A DNA stretch of 64,000 nt, taken from the NCBI GenBank assembly GCA_963930775.1, contig OZ005689.1:24984058-25048057 (forward strand), read 5' to 3'. Shown here in pieces: positions 44,386 to 56,677 of the stretch. The DNA comes from Cliona cf. orientalis (taxonomy: Eukaryota; Porifera; Demospongiae; Clionaida; Clionaidae). Numbering within the stretch: position 1 is the stretch's first letter; every line of letters starts with the position of its first letter. A program made the translations under genes and the position numbers. The notes under the pieces are model-generated. The model worked only from the letters and a program-made list of their open reading frames with translations. It ran no database searches and was not told the origin of the DNA.

Positions 44386-45300
44386 TAGGGATGGCCCGGA
44401 TATGCCATATATGTAATATATTACAAATACCCAAATATCTCAAAACAAGGTAATTTTGTGAAATTTCTAAGTGTGAAAATCAGAATCTCCAGCAAATTGT
44501 GCATCTAACAAGACCAAGATCGTTCATCAAAACAATTGTACACGTCAGAACCAGATGTTAAAAAAATAGGCCATTTCTCATTCTTTCTTCTTTCTTTCTT
44601 TCTTTCTTTCTTTCTCATTTCCAGGGCTAACTTAAGACTGTCTGGACCTCTCACCTTAGTTCTCATATAAATCCACTCTATTTTGTAGCGCGCAGTGCAG
44701 TGGCACGCTAGTTTGGCATTATCTCGACAGTTACGTAATAGTGGGTGTGTACGGCGCATTATCGAATGGGTGTGTCTGATACGCCATTTTTGTGATATAA
44801 TGCGCATGCTCGGAATGTGTTGCCATGGTGAAGTCATGTGACAGCGCCTGGCCCTAGGCGCGCGCGCCTAGGCGAGCTAGCTCAGATGATGTGCTAGCTC
44901 GTACATCGCTAGCGCGTACAACGGCGCGCTGGACCGATCATGGATATGAAGGTTCAAGGCTCGAGGAGCGGTAAGGCGCTAGATAGGCATAGACGAGCTA
45001 CTCGCTAGCGCTTGTAGCGCTAGTGCTACGCTGGATCGATCATAGATATCATCATACCTGATACGAAGGCACAAGGCTCGAACAACGGTATTAAACGTAC
45101 AGATCATAAAATTATGTCGGGTAGCTAGCTGCTGCCAACAGTAGAACTTAGAACTAGGTTTTCTTCCTCAGCGGAAAAGTCTTATCACTACTTGGGCCGC
45201 CTAAAGCAGCTTTCTGAACGCAAATTAATGAGGGGCCTGGCAAAAAATTTTGCACACCTCCCATCTTCCGCTTAATGAGCAAACCATGTAAGATGGCATT
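44386..45300 (+). repeat. duplicated block, part B copy 1
   Basis: Similar, in inverse orientation, to 55060-55945: starts AGTAGGGATGGCCCGG, includes AACCAGATGTTAAAAAAATA, a (CTTT)n run at 44579-44616, GCCATGGTGAAGTCATGTGA and TACTTGGGCCGCCT. Confidence 0.8.
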
Positions 45301-45324
45301 GATAAATTACAATAAAAAAGAACA

Positions 45325-45700
45325 GAAACAAGTATAAAAACAATTGAATAAAATTGAAGAATGAAGTAGGGATGGAAAGTACACAAACAAGGGATAATCG
45401 CATCTACTATACATTCCTACGATTGCTTTTTGAGGGGTGCAAAAATAGCCAGTAATAATGCGATTGAATCAAACTGATAAACCCGAACCATTGTGACAAC
45501 TAGGGAACAACCTGCACGAATATCTCCCACATACCGCACTCAACAAACACGTCAACCGTGATTAATAGGTGCACAATAGTCGAGAAAAGCAAGCGTAGGG
45601 ATGTATAGTAGATGCGATTATCCCTTGTTTGTGTACTTTTTATCCTGCCATCCCTACTTCATTCTTCAATTTTATTCAATTTTTATGCTTGTATAACTTG
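45325..45700. mobile_element. inverted-repeat element family M1, copy
   Basis: Arms of about 115 bp: AATTGAATAAAATTGAAGAA, GAAGTAGGGATGG, ACACAAACAAGGGATAATCG and their reverse complements. The inner part AAAAGCAAGCGTAGGGATGT is shared with the 9309 and 54635 copies. Confidence 0.85.
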
Positions 45701-46388
45701 CATGATGTCATGTATGATATTCATGATACTGCAACATCCTTTAATGCATGCATACGTCCACATGGAACTGTTTCTGTGTATGCATACGTAACAACATTGT
45801 TATGGTGGCTGACAATTTTAGCGAGTGCACACATCTATGCACATGACATTATAATATAAACTTACTGCATGGTGCTGCGTGTGTGTACACGTGTACACAT
45901 GCAGCTATCGCTACAAACATAATGTTGACCTTTGGGCATGTGGGAACTTTCATGCATGGTGCGTGTTATCAACATTAATTAATGATAACAGTCATAAAAC
46001 AATGTCGTACATAATTCGATTCACATGCATGCAAGAAGCAAGCATAAGGTGACCTTACAGTTACGTTGCAGCTATAGCTAGCTTTGGGAACTGTAAACAC
46101 ATGACTACAGCTGCAGCATGACGACTTAGATTTCAAAATCTGAACTAAAAATTAATATTATTACTTCTTAATCATAATTATTGCTTAGCTAGTGGAGTCA
46201 TGCACACAAACCCATTAATAAATCCATCCTCCCCATCCCCACACAATTCTAAAAACTTCCTAACTGCACTAGTTATCAATGTACAGTCATGGATATACTA
46301 TCTATGAATTGATGGGGCTTACTATAATAAATTATCAGTTACTGTAGTGTGTATATACATGAATTTTAGCCCTTGATGAGTATATAAT
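45701..46388. other. non-coding stretch
   Basis: No gene or repeat that I can support. Confidence 0.4.
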
Positions 46389-46389
46389 G

Positions 46390-46449
46390 GAAGCTGCTGT
46401 CAAACGAGGGAAGCGGATTGGCTCCAAACGGTCCTTGAAATCTACTCAG
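46390..46449 (+). CDS. first exon candidate
   Basis: ATG near 46389, a basic peptide (VKRGKRIGSKRSLKSTQ) and a CAG|GTAGCT donor. It may be the first exon of the kinase gene at 49569, whose first known exon starts in phase 0 with QLSEQL. The link is not proven. Confidence 0.35.
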
Positions 46450-46597
46450 GTAGCTATAGTACTTATGTATGCATCATTAGCATAACCCAAAGTCTGAGTG
46501 TTAAATCTATAGAATTTCTAGGTCAATGGCATCCCATTGCAATTTATTCACCCATGCAGGCCACCCCGCTATTGCACATCATAGGTTCATTCATAAA

Positions 46598-47267
46598 TTG
46601 TGACCGGATTTGGGAAAACCCTCCGTATGGGATTTTTTCAGAAAATTGAGTTTGATGCATGGTTGATAAGCTCTACCATAGAGCTAACCCGCGTTCAAGT
46701 ATTAGGCCGATCGTACGCTTGGTTGTGGAGATACAGCGCTTTGTTTGCGATCGCGCCACACCCCCCATAATCGAGAAATTACGGTCTAAAGGCGTTGCTA
46801 TGCACGCGTATGGCGTTTCCGCATACTAGCGTGACCCGGAAATCAATTAAATGGACCTGGGCGGAGCCGTTCGAAATGAACGTAAAGATCGAGCAAGAGT
46901 TGAATTTCGTTGTTGACAACGACAGACGATTGTTCTTAGATGCCCAAGAAGCTAAAAAGGTGAGCGAACGTACAGTAGATCGATGAATCTAGCTGTCTCT
47001 AGGTAGATTATTCTAATTACCGCCCATAGCAAAGGGCTCCGTGTACTGCGGCTGTGCCGACTAGGTGGGTCGAAATGGAGGCTTATTTCGCCTTCGTATA
47101 GCACGACTAGCCTCCGTAGAAGACGGCAACAGTTAGAAGAGGGGTTGTTCGACATGTATATGACAAAATCTGGACTTTGACAAATTTCTACCTGAGCTAC
47201 TAAAAACGCGTATTGCGCGAATCGCGCACGGATCCCTTACGGAGGGTTTTCCCAAATCCGGTCACAA
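46598..47267. mobile_element. inverted-repeat element, ~670 bp
   Basis: TTGTGACCGGATTTGGGAAA continues to ACCCTCCGTA at the left and is mirrored by TACGGAGGGT and TTTCCCAAATCCGGTCACAA at the right. No gene is supported inside. An open frame at 46795-46986 is likely accidental, though its end is followed by a GTGAGC donor. Confidence 0.85.
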
Positions 47268-47609
47268 TTAATAAGAGTTCCACACTATATCTACCACTCA
47301 AAAGTAGGATCTAAGTTGCAATAGAATCTTGACCTGGCCCCCGAAAAATAACTATTATGAGCTGGGAGTGGGAGCTTTGCCTGTGTAATAATGCATGCAA
47401 CTCAAAATAGGTTGGTATCGCCATTGGGATGATGAGACACGACTATAAAAAAATAAAGGAGTGTTGGTCCGGAGTTTTCCCAGTATAAAAATATATTTCC
47501 ATCCAGATTGCAAGTACAAGACGGTGTTATCCTTGACAAAGGACAGCGTCTTTTCTGGCGGAGAAGGTTTGGTCACTAGTATGATTTCTGGCTAAATTAT
47601 TATCATAGA

Positions 47610-47790
47610 TGGACACGAGTACTACTTGGCTGAAGGATCTGGGGCCCCCGTATGTAACAATGATACAGATATAACCCTGTATGAGGAAGGAGAATGCAAA
47701 TCTCTGCCTTGGACTGTGTCCAACTACCTATCTGTTAATAACATCTATTTGAGCAAGGCTAGGCTTTACTGTGTGGAGAAAATACCAAGT
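47610..47790 (+). CDS. internal exon candidate
   Basis: An ATAG acceptor at 47608 leads to a 60-residue frame (EYYLAEGSGAPVCNND, GECKSLPWTVSNYLSVNNIY, LYCVEKIPS) up to a GTAAGC donor. It is protein-like with four Cys, and may be part of the kinase gene or its neighbour. Confidence 0.4.
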
Positions 47791-48096
47791 AAGCTTTACT
47801 TTTCTGATCGCTCCAAAAGCGTGTAAATCTACATAGATCTATTATAATATTTAATATAGCTCAGTGGTATAAGAGCCAGGACTAGATGGATATCTACCCC
47901 GGTATTTAAAAGACTTGGGCATGCTTGATTAGGCATTGCACTATGCAATCCTGATTTTACCACACTGATTTTATCAATTCTCTGTGGCATAATGCACATG
48001 CACACATGCATATCATTATAATCTCAAATCTGTACACATGGATTTTATGCAAGGTCTGCCTCATTATCATATTATATAATATACCAATTTGAATAG

Positions 48097-48339
48097 ATTT
48101 ACTGTCAAAAGGTATGTGGAGTAATGTGCTCTATAGAGACGTGGTTTAGAACTTGCAACAATTTAGTTAACAGTACAAAGGAGTCTCCAAAAAATGAAAT
48201 TAAATTAATTTTGTGTGTGCCACTCAGAATTCACCAGAATCAATCCAACTTACCGTGGGAGGCACTAAAATCCCATTTCCCTGAGGGAACATGCCCCCAG
48301 ATTCCCCCTATTATAGTATTACTGTGGTGGGCATAGCCT
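48097..48339 (+). CDS. exon candidate ending in a stop
   Basis: After an ATAG acceptor the frame runs CSIETWFRTCNNLVNSTK, ILCVPLRIHQNQSNLPWEAL, to TAG at 48334-48336. Looks coding, family unknown, possibly the last exon of the gene that includes 47610-47790. Confidence 0.35.
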
Positions 48340-49568
48340 GGCATTACCACGTAGTACTCGAATCCCATTAATTTTCTCAGCCCCCTCAGTGACTACAAAA
48401 ATTCTCCTTACGCTAGCCTCGTCCCCAGACTTCCCAATCTTTTCTTCCATACAATAATAATAATACTATGAGTATGATTCATATATACTGAATCAGATGT
48501 TCTTAGCTACCGTCTTCTGTTCAAACTGACTCTGTTTTGATCCGATGGCATGCACCACATGCATATGCATGCCACACTTCAACTGTACATGTACATGATC
48601 CAATCCACTCCAGCCAGTGACCCACCCACCCAAGCAAGGCGAGCTGAGGCCCGCGAAAGGAGGTAGTCTTGTGCCCAGCCGCCTCATGCACGCGCGAGAG
48701 ACTTTAATGTTTATTAGGCCACTCTAATAATATTATGATTCACTGTTTCTGTTTCATCAGAAAGCCTGGGGCATGCGGGCGGGGGGTACCATAACGTATT
48801 AGAGCACCAGCAACATTGACGACCCATGCCAAAGCTACTGTTAGACAACGAGATAAGAGCGGGTATACTAATACACTATAATGAACAAAATCTGGAAATT
48901 GTGGAAGGATGTGGGAGGGAAATGGGAAACAACTAATCATACCTATTGGAGTGGCCTTGACACGTCTTAGAGGTACAGGTGTGGCCTCAGATTGCTATCT
49001 ATGCATGCGCACATGGATTATTACTTTTTCAAATGCACTATAGTAATATAACATGACCTTATAGCTATTTAATAGGATAACTCCGTGCCGATCATAGTAT
49101 GATGCTATAATAGATCCATACATTGCAGTAACTGTAACAGTTATGAAGGTACCGTACTGTTATGATACTGTAATTAATATTGAAGGCATGGCTAGTCTGA
49201 CAGCCACACCAAAGGAAGCTGGGCCAGGTAACTTCGGTGAGTATAATATGTCACGGAATACCAGAAACATCTGTTATGGACATGCATATAATATTATAAC
49301 TACCTACAGATGCCATAGGGGTGCTTGGGGGTACCATCACCACACCCATTATTGAGGCAAGGAAAGAGTTTCTCATACGAAGTACATAAATTTGAACTGT
49401 TACAATAAAAATTATTGTTATGTGTATAATAATAATATGTCTTCATTATTTAGTTGAATGAGGTAGGAAGGTGATCGTGGAGGGAGCAACCCACACAAAC
49501 TGGATTAGTTTAATGGATAGGGTTTTTGTCAATGTGGGACGTCATGAGTATTAATTTTTCTCTATTAG
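48340..49568. other. non-coding stretch
   Basis: No gene is supported. Several short frames have poor composition. Confidence 0.35.
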
Positions 49569-50706
49569 CAGCTATCTGAACAGTTGACAATGATATCAGA
49601 CTCTCAGGCCAAGGAGAAATTAGCTCCATTAAGGGAGAACCTCACTGGTCTCAGTGGTACATACATATAATTGACAATTAAGGCTATGACATTGTACACA
49701 TTTGCTGCTATTATTCTGCCTTAGATGGAAATGAGCCAATGATTATCAATGAAATTGGTAGGGGAAACTATGGTGTTATAAGCAAAGCCCTATGGCGGGG
49801 AGTGGTTATTGCTCTGAAGGAAGCAAACATTTTAAGGTTGGTAGGAATAATATTATCATTGTGTGATTGTGTATTATAGGTCACGAATACAGTATACCTG
49901 GTATTGTATTATGCAGCAAGCTCCATCATCACAACATAGTTGGGATTCTAGATGTCTCAGTGGCCAATGGCCAAGTGACCATTTTTATGCCATTGGTAGA
50001 AGGCTGCAGTCTGTATAGCATGATTTTTTATTTAAAATACCCCAGGGTATGTAATACATGAAGTATTCTTACCTGTATTATATTCTGCATGCATGCATGG
50101 TTGATAGTTGCAATTGTATAAAATCCATATCTCCTATTCAGATGGATGTAGTGCAGAAGCTGTATATCATTGTACAAATAGCTCAAGCGCTATTCTATCT
50201 GCACACATCTAGTCCGGCATTGGTACACTCGGATGTAAAGCCATGCAATATCTTGGTTAGCAATTATATAATAATAATAATAATATTATAGCCATTAATG
50301 TCTAATCATCTTATTAATGAAGGTGGAGGCAGCAACTGACAAGGCTTATCTGACTGATTTTGGCGTCAGCAAGCTAGCTATACCGACAGCAAGCCAAATG
50401 ATTCAGCAGGTGCAGGGCACCCCTGCATTCCTCTCACCGGAAAACTTAACGGCCCAAGACAATAGCCCAGCTGGGGACATTTATGCTTTAGGTGGGGTTT
50501 TAGTGGAGCTGTTTTCCGAAGTACCAATTTGGGAGGGGCTTACCCCCTTTCAAATCGTTACCGAAGTTGTGGTCCTTAAGGAGATCCCAGATATGAAAAA
50601 TCTACCCCCAGGGGTACAAACGATATGCACACAATGCTTTAAAAGTGTGGCAGATCACCCAGAAATTTCAGAGATCTTGCAGAGTTTGCTGAATATGAAT
50701 GGTTAG
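49569..50706 (+). CDS. protein kinase gene (TKL-like Ser/Thr kinase), five exons seen
   Basis: Exons: 49569-49656, 49725-49836, 49892-50046, 50142-50255 and 50323-50706, GT..AG, phases agree. The first holds a helix (QLSEQLTMISDSQAKEKLAP). The kinase domain has the glycine loop EIGRGNYGVI, the ATP-binding Lys in VVIALKEAN, then KLHHHNIVGILDV, and hinge-like FMPLVEGCSLYS. The catalytic loop is HSDVKPCNIL (Asp present, HRD Arg replaced by Ser), followed by LTDFGVSKL and GTPAFLSPENL, then DIYALGGVLVELFSE. It ends at TAG 50704-50706. I do not see the usual helix-C Glu, so either a small exon is missing between 49836 and 49892 or the kinase is atypical. It phosphorylates Ser/Thr in signalling, substrate unknown. 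Upstream exons probably exist. Confidence 0.75.
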
Positions 50707-51540
50707 CTCGGACTACATAATGTTATGTAGTATGACTCAAGATGTACTGTTTATGACATGAAGGCTATATTATGAGGTAGCCTGTACATGTCACAGTAGT
50801 AATAGTTATGATGATGATGACAATTCATTCTTAAGGAATTGCATGGGGTGCCTTGGGGATGCATGCATATAAATAATAACAATAATATAATATGCTTGAA
50901 CTGTAGTGGGGCATGCATGTGTAACCATGCATAATAATAAGAATGGAGATTATAACCTGCATGGATATAATTATGTAATTAATACTTTACCTGCAGAATC
51001 CTCTGCATGCTTAATGTTGATGATAGTTTCTACAATGTCATATTATATTATACAATACCGTACAAGTTAAGATGAGCAATTGTCATGACATTGTTAGTTA
51101 CTGTATTCTCCTATCCATGCACACACACACTCAATCACACCTTAACCATGTTACCACTGAATCAAAGGATCAATCTCACATACGTACCATGCTACAATCA
51201 CATGGTTGTGTGGCTATGCACATAACTTTGTGATGGTACTTGGTAGCGAATCATGCAATTGACAGATCATTCCATAATAAACATGGACATCGACATTATT
51301 ATGAAGACTTGACCAAAAATTAATGTTATACTATAGTGATTGACTACAGAACTTAAATAATTACTAGTATTAGTTTATTAGGTATGTATAATCTTTGTTA
51401 ACTAGTCATAGGTTGACTTGTGAATTACTATGGGCAGGGTTCTATCTATAGGGAGGGGGGGCAGAGGGAAGCTTCCCCCCCAGCATCCAGTTTTGGTGAA
51501 AGTGCCACGCCCCCTTCCAAAATTTCTGAATAGAACCCTT
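50707..51540. other. non-coding stretch
   Basis: AT-rich with ATAATAATAATATTAT words. No gene or clear repeat. Confidence 0.4.
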
Positions 51541-52640
51541 ATGGGAAATTTCTTCCAGATTCATCCAATATTCTTGCTCCCCTATACGGGTTATTGCAGG
51601 AGACCAAGTGGTCATGGGGTGATAAGGAGCAGCCAGCTTTCCAGGAAGTGAAGAAGCTCCTCACGTCTGAGTGTTTACTAGTCTACTTCGATCCTGACAA
51701 GGAGCTCATCCTGGCATGTGACGCATCACCTTATGGGATCGGAGCAGTTCTGTCACATCGTGGTGAGGACGGAAGAGAGCAGCCTGTTGCATTCATGTTC
51801 TGATCATTAGCCACAGCAGAGAAGAATTGAAGTACTCTCAATTAGAGAAGGAGGGCCTTGCCATAGTGTTTTGTGTGCACCAATTTTTATTCATCATCTC
51901 ACCAGATCATAAGCCATTTGATTACATTTTGTTTTGTGTGGACCGTATCCGAGTTTCTGGAGTGAACTGTCAGTGCAAGACAGGTGTTTGCTGAGAGGGA
52001 ATTGCATAGTTGTGCCACCAGAAGGGAGAGACAAGGTGATGGAGTTAATTGTTACACTTGGGATATCCTGGAAACTTGAGGATGAAATCACTGGCACATT
52101 CATTTGTCTGGTGGCCTGAAATTGATCATGATCTAGAGGAGAAGGTAAAGATGTGTGATGCATGCATGTCAGCGAGTGAGACATAATCCTGCACCAGCAC
52201 TTATGAGTTGCAAACATAGAATACAAATGCTCAATTGTAATGGCGGATGTGGCGGCAGTGAATGGTTTCACCTCTAGCCACTTGGAAGTAGGCATCAATA
52301 ACAATCAAAAACATCTTTTCCAGGAAAGGCCCAGCAAAATCAGTGTGTAAACATTCCCAAGGGTTCCTAGGAATTCCCACAGATATAAGGGCCTACCGAA
52401 GATGTTTGTTACTGACAACGGACCCAGTTCACTAGTGCAGAGTTTGAGTCGTTCATGAAGAACAACAGCATTCAACATGTCAAATCATTTCCATATCATC
52501 CATCTAGTAACGGACTTGCAGAGAAGAAGAAATGAAGAAGTCCTCTATGACAGAATCTTTGGAGACCAGAGTTTTGAGATTTCTATTCTGGTATCGTCTG
52601 ACTCCACATTCCACAACAGGTATCCGGGAAAATTTTGTTG
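51541..52640 (+). pseudogene. Ty3/gypsy pol remnant with internal inversion
   Basis: RT end and RNase H start at about 51560-51900 (KWSWGDKEQPAFQEVKKLL, ILACDASPYGIGAVLSH, REQPVAFMF then a stop). An integrase zinc-binding part follows at 51940-52170 (ELSVQDRCLLRGNCIVVP, SFVWWPEIDHDLEEKV). The integrase core start (HTDFAGPF and SKWLEVKPF, ATSAITIEHL) lies on the minus strand at about 52390-52205. The rest of the core is on the plus strand again at 52390-52640 (FVTDNGPSS, KSFPYHPSSNGLAEKK, RLTPHSTTG). Stops and frame changes throughout. No long terminal repeats found. Confidence 0.8.
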
Positions 52641-53763
52641 ACTTGTTCAGTGACAGAAGTGAGAGGTCCATTAGCTTTGTCATATCATGTTACTCTATTA
52701 GATGGACAAGTAGTTCTATGACACATCGATCATATTCATTTCTTACCTCATCAGCGACCGATGTGGTAATCATCTGAACCATGCATCTCACAGTGAAGAG
52801 CCAGCACAATCTGATACTAACCAATCGTAAGTTGAATAGCCCCACCTAGGCCTCCGTTGTTTCGAGTTGTTGTCAGAGTTGATCTTGATCTTTGATGCAC
52901 AATAGTATCATGTAATACAGTTAGCTATTATTATACTATAATTAATTGTACCTGATCTCAGCAATCGGAGAAGTGGTCTCAGCTCTGCATGAGTCAGTCT
53001 TGGTCTGCTACACAGTCGTGCACAAGCAGCAAATTAACACTGATCCAGAAATTTTGCATGGATGGTGGCTGATGGTATAGTAAACTATACTGGTGCAAGG
53101 AGGGTGGATGGTTGATAATAGTGAATGTAGTGGATAATAGTGGATGTCTCCAATACTACGTTGCATAAAACAACTAGTGAAGGGGGTGGCTATAGTTATT
53201 TTATGCAACGTAGTAAGCTAGCCACCCTATCCACGTGCACCCCGCTGGCCATGGATCAGCCCCTGAGCAGAGAATTTACGATTGTATGCTGCCATGAATA
53301 CAGATAATACTATGACATTGTACTGCCTTTGTGCACATGGGCACCAATGTAGTTGCATCTAAAAATTTGTGTTGTCTCTATCATCCTTTCTTGTTTCACA
53401 TAATTTATGTACCCTTTGCATTACATGACATTGTAGAGTACTTCATCCTAGCTGTCGATACCATAATACATGGATTTCTCTCTCTCTCTCTCTCTCTAGT
53501 TCAGAATTAGTGTAAATCATATTATTCAAGTACTAGTGTGTACGAATAAAGTTTCTGAAGGTGTGGGATAGTACAAAATTACTGGATCAGGGTAGCCCCT
53601 TATAATTTTGTTCAGCCCTCCAGCACCCCTATAGGTGGTTCTTATGCCAGTGGTTAATGCATAGCTGAGTTTTCCCACAAAATTGACAATAGGCATGATC
53701 ATCATCTACACATCTAGACATGCATGAGACTGATACTACAAAACAATTATAATCATATGTAAT
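52641..53763. other. non-coding stretch
   Basis: Contains the hairpin at 53154-53215 and a (CT)n run at 53474-53498. No gene. Confidence 0.4.
53154..53215. repeat. near-perfect 62-bp hairpin
   Basis: Arm TACTACGTTGCATAAAA then C and AACTA pairs with TAGTT, A and TTTTATGCAACGTAGTA: 22 of 23 bases, 16-base loop. Confidence 0.85.
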
Positions 53764-54600
53764 TATACTATATACAACGAAAAATATTTTCAGAAAGTGT
53801 CGTTTTGTGTCATAACGCACCCGATTGGTCAGAACGGTAGGGCCGTGTGCAAAAAACATGGTAACCATGGAGATGCACGAGGCGCAAAGCGCCGCGCGGC
53901 CGGCCGGCCGGCCATCGATCGCGAGTTCGAGTACTCGAGTACGTACGAGTACAGCCTTGGGGCCGGCCAGCCCTCGGCCTAGGCTGCAGTACAGCTAGCT
54001 AGCTATAGCCTAGCTAGCCTAGCCCTAATCTCTCGATCTTGCGCTGGCGCCAGCATCGACGCCGGTTTGAGCGGAGTGAGAACGTCATGACTCATCGTTG
54101 TACTCGCAAGCTGGGCCCACCAAAGTCTCCGACTTCTCGCATATCTATGCTTCTTGCAAAGCAAGACTGAAGAGGCGAGTTAACTATTTGCTGTCATACC
54201 GATACTATAGTGTCCATGCTGGAGTGGAACTAAGTCTCTTGGCTCACTAAATTCCACCTGCAGTGAGGGGTGTACATGTGGCCTACAGATCCGTTTGTCT
54301 GCGCATGCGCATACATTTTAGTGGCACTATGGGTGTTTCAAGCTTTAACAACATTGAGGAGCAACCCTGACTATCTGAGTTGAGATACCGACTTGAATGG
54401 GTTCATATACTAAAACATCATGACATTTATCCATTTCTGAATACTGTCATGCTGATCCAAATATAAATTATAGTCAGCCATGCATAATAATATCGTTATT
54501 GTAGTGCATAATTACATTGTTGTGACATTATACATACTTGTTACATTAAATTTTTATGATAGATCTTATATAAAATTCAATACGGTTGAAGCTGAATAAA
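53764..54600 (+). repeat. duplicated block, part A copy 2
   Basis: Direct counterpart of 43505-44385, diverged, with an added palindromic GGCCGGCCGGCCGGCC run near 53898. Confidence 0.7.
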
Positions 54601-54634
54601 GCACATTCCTAGCAATGTCACAGTCCCTTCATAA

Positions 54635-55045
54635 TAACAAGTATAAAAATAATTGAATAAAATTTAAGGATGAAGTAGGGATGGCAATGCCAAAAAGTAT
54701 GCAAACAAGATTTGTAGGGATAAGAGATAATCACAACCACTATAGCTACATCCCTACGCTTGCTTTTCTCGATTATTACAGACCTATTGATGTTGACTTG
54801 TTCAAGGCATGCTATCCTTGGAGTGTTCTTGACTTGCATGTGGAAGAAATTCACGTTCTTCCTATCAGTCTATTTATAATTCTCATGATACTCAAAGAGC
54901 CATGCTACTCAAAGAGCAAGCGTAGGGATGTATAGTGGTTGTGATTATCTCTTATCCCTACAAATCTTGTTTGTATACTTTTTGGCATTGCCATCCCTAC
55001 TTCATCCTTAAATTTTATTCAATTATTTTTTATACTTGTTTCAGC
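54635..55045. mobile_element. inverted-repeat element family M1, copy
   Basis: Arms of about 130 bp including GATGAAGTAGGGATGGCAAT, AAGTATGCAAACAAGATTTG and GGGATAAGAGATAATCACAA, mirrored at 54905-55040. Non-coding. Confidence 0.85.
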
Positions 55046-55059
55046 TCTTTTTTTATAGA

Positions 55060-55945
55060 AGATGGGAGGTAAGTTCGCGCGTGCGCAAAAGTAGTAGCCA
55101 CGCCCCTAGTTAACTCGATAAATGCCAAAGAAGGCTGTTTCAGGCGGCCAAGTAGCTATGAGACTCTAGTAGCTATCATTTATTTTATCGACTACCTGTT
55201 ACTGCTGAGCTGGCTGTTATACCGACTGCTGAGGGCCGTGCCACGCCCGTACGTTGAGGCCTCGAGTATCCATATCCCAGCAAAGCACTAGACTCTAGCT
55301 AGGTTCGCTCGAGGGTTCGCTATATCGCGCTCACACTGGCCTAGCAAGGTCGCGCGGGAGAGCCTGGCGCTTAGCTATGGCTAAGCTATAGGCGCTAGCT
55401 TGGCTAGGCTTGAGGCCTAGCGCTATAGCTATACTGGTACGGTACGGGTATACGCGTACGGTAGTGCTAGCGGCGGTGGCGCGCGCCACTGACTACAGTC
55501 ACATGACTTCACCATGGCAACGTATTATGAGCATGTGCATTATATGACAAAAATGGCGTATCAGACACACCCTTTTCATTAAAGCGCCGTACACACCCAC
55601 CATTACGTAACTGTACAGATAACGCAAAACTAGCGTGTCATGGACCTGCGCGCTACAAAATGGAGTGTATTTATACTCAAACTAAGATGAGAGGTCAAGG
55701 CAGTCTTGAGCTAGCCCTGGTAATGAAAAAGAAAGAAAAAAAGATAGACAAATGGCCTATTTTTTGAACATCTGGTTCTAGCGTGTACAATTGTTTTGAT
55801 GAATGAGTTTGGTCTTGTTAGATGCACAATTTGCTGGATATTCTGATTTTGACACTTAGAAATTTCACAAAGTTACCTGTTTTGAGATATTTGGGTATTT
55901 GTAATGTATTATGTATATGGAGTGTTCGGGCCATCCCTACTTATA
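55060..55945 (-). repeat. duplicated block, part B copy 2, inverted
   Basis: Reverse complement of 44386-45300, ending CGGGCCATCCCTACTTATAG. The internal CG-rich palindromic part differs most. Confidence 0.8.
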
Positions 55946-56336
55946 GAGTCTACTGACTATGATAATAGTTACTGTAGATAATAATTATTGTCCTAGACCC
56001 TAAGCACAGTGTTTTGTATTCAATCTAATAATACTATTATGAAAAACTTGACCACATCCCCAGTAGCTACATAGTTCTAATTGTGCATGTGGTAAAAGGT
56101 CGTCAATATACACATCGAATGTCGGTGCCTAGATGGAGTCTAAGACTGACTCTCGACTTCGAGTTTTGATGCTTCAATCAAAGGAGATGAACTCGACAGC
56201 ACAGTACAGCTTCCGAACTTCAGATCGGTCGTGGCATGATACGTGCTATATATAGCGCAAGGCTAGCTTTATTTATCCACAGGATTACGTCAGCCAAGAG
56301 AACGCATGAAGTTCAGCCAGCATTACTTGTCCAGCC

Positions 56337-56677
56337 GTTAAGCCAGCGGTCCAATTGTTGCAGATCCAGGAAGTGCATCCGGTGTCACATTCCAGTGCAT
56401 GCAATTTTTGTGAGCGCTTGAGAGTAGCATACACAAAAGCGCTTGCCGCGAAGCTCATGAATGTCTCCGGGTGATGGAACTTGAACGAGCAGAAAGTAGA
56501 AGAGTTGCACTGTCTTCTGGTCTTTGTTTGGAGTCCTAGAAGTGAAAGATGACCTAGATAGAACAGGTAAGAATAATAGATAAAAAACGGTAAAATTTGC
56601 ATGCACTGGAATGTGCCACCAGATGCACTTCCTGGATCTGCAACGCTTGTACGTGTTTTGGACCGCTGGCTTAACGA
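56337..56677. mobile_element. repeat family F1, short copy with both ends
   Basis: GTTAAGCCAGCGGTCCAA and GGAAGTGCATCCGGTG at the left are mirrored at the right (TTGGACCGCTGGCTTAAC preceded by CACTTCCTGG). The arms are about 75-85 bp. The middle matches the minus orientation of the long copies. Confidence 0.8.

Noticed and set aside
47860-47935. TATAGCTCAGTGGTATAAGAG as a tRNA gene
   Set aside because: It resembles a tRNA A box, but no B box (GGTTCGAATCC type), anticodon arm or acceptor pairing follows.
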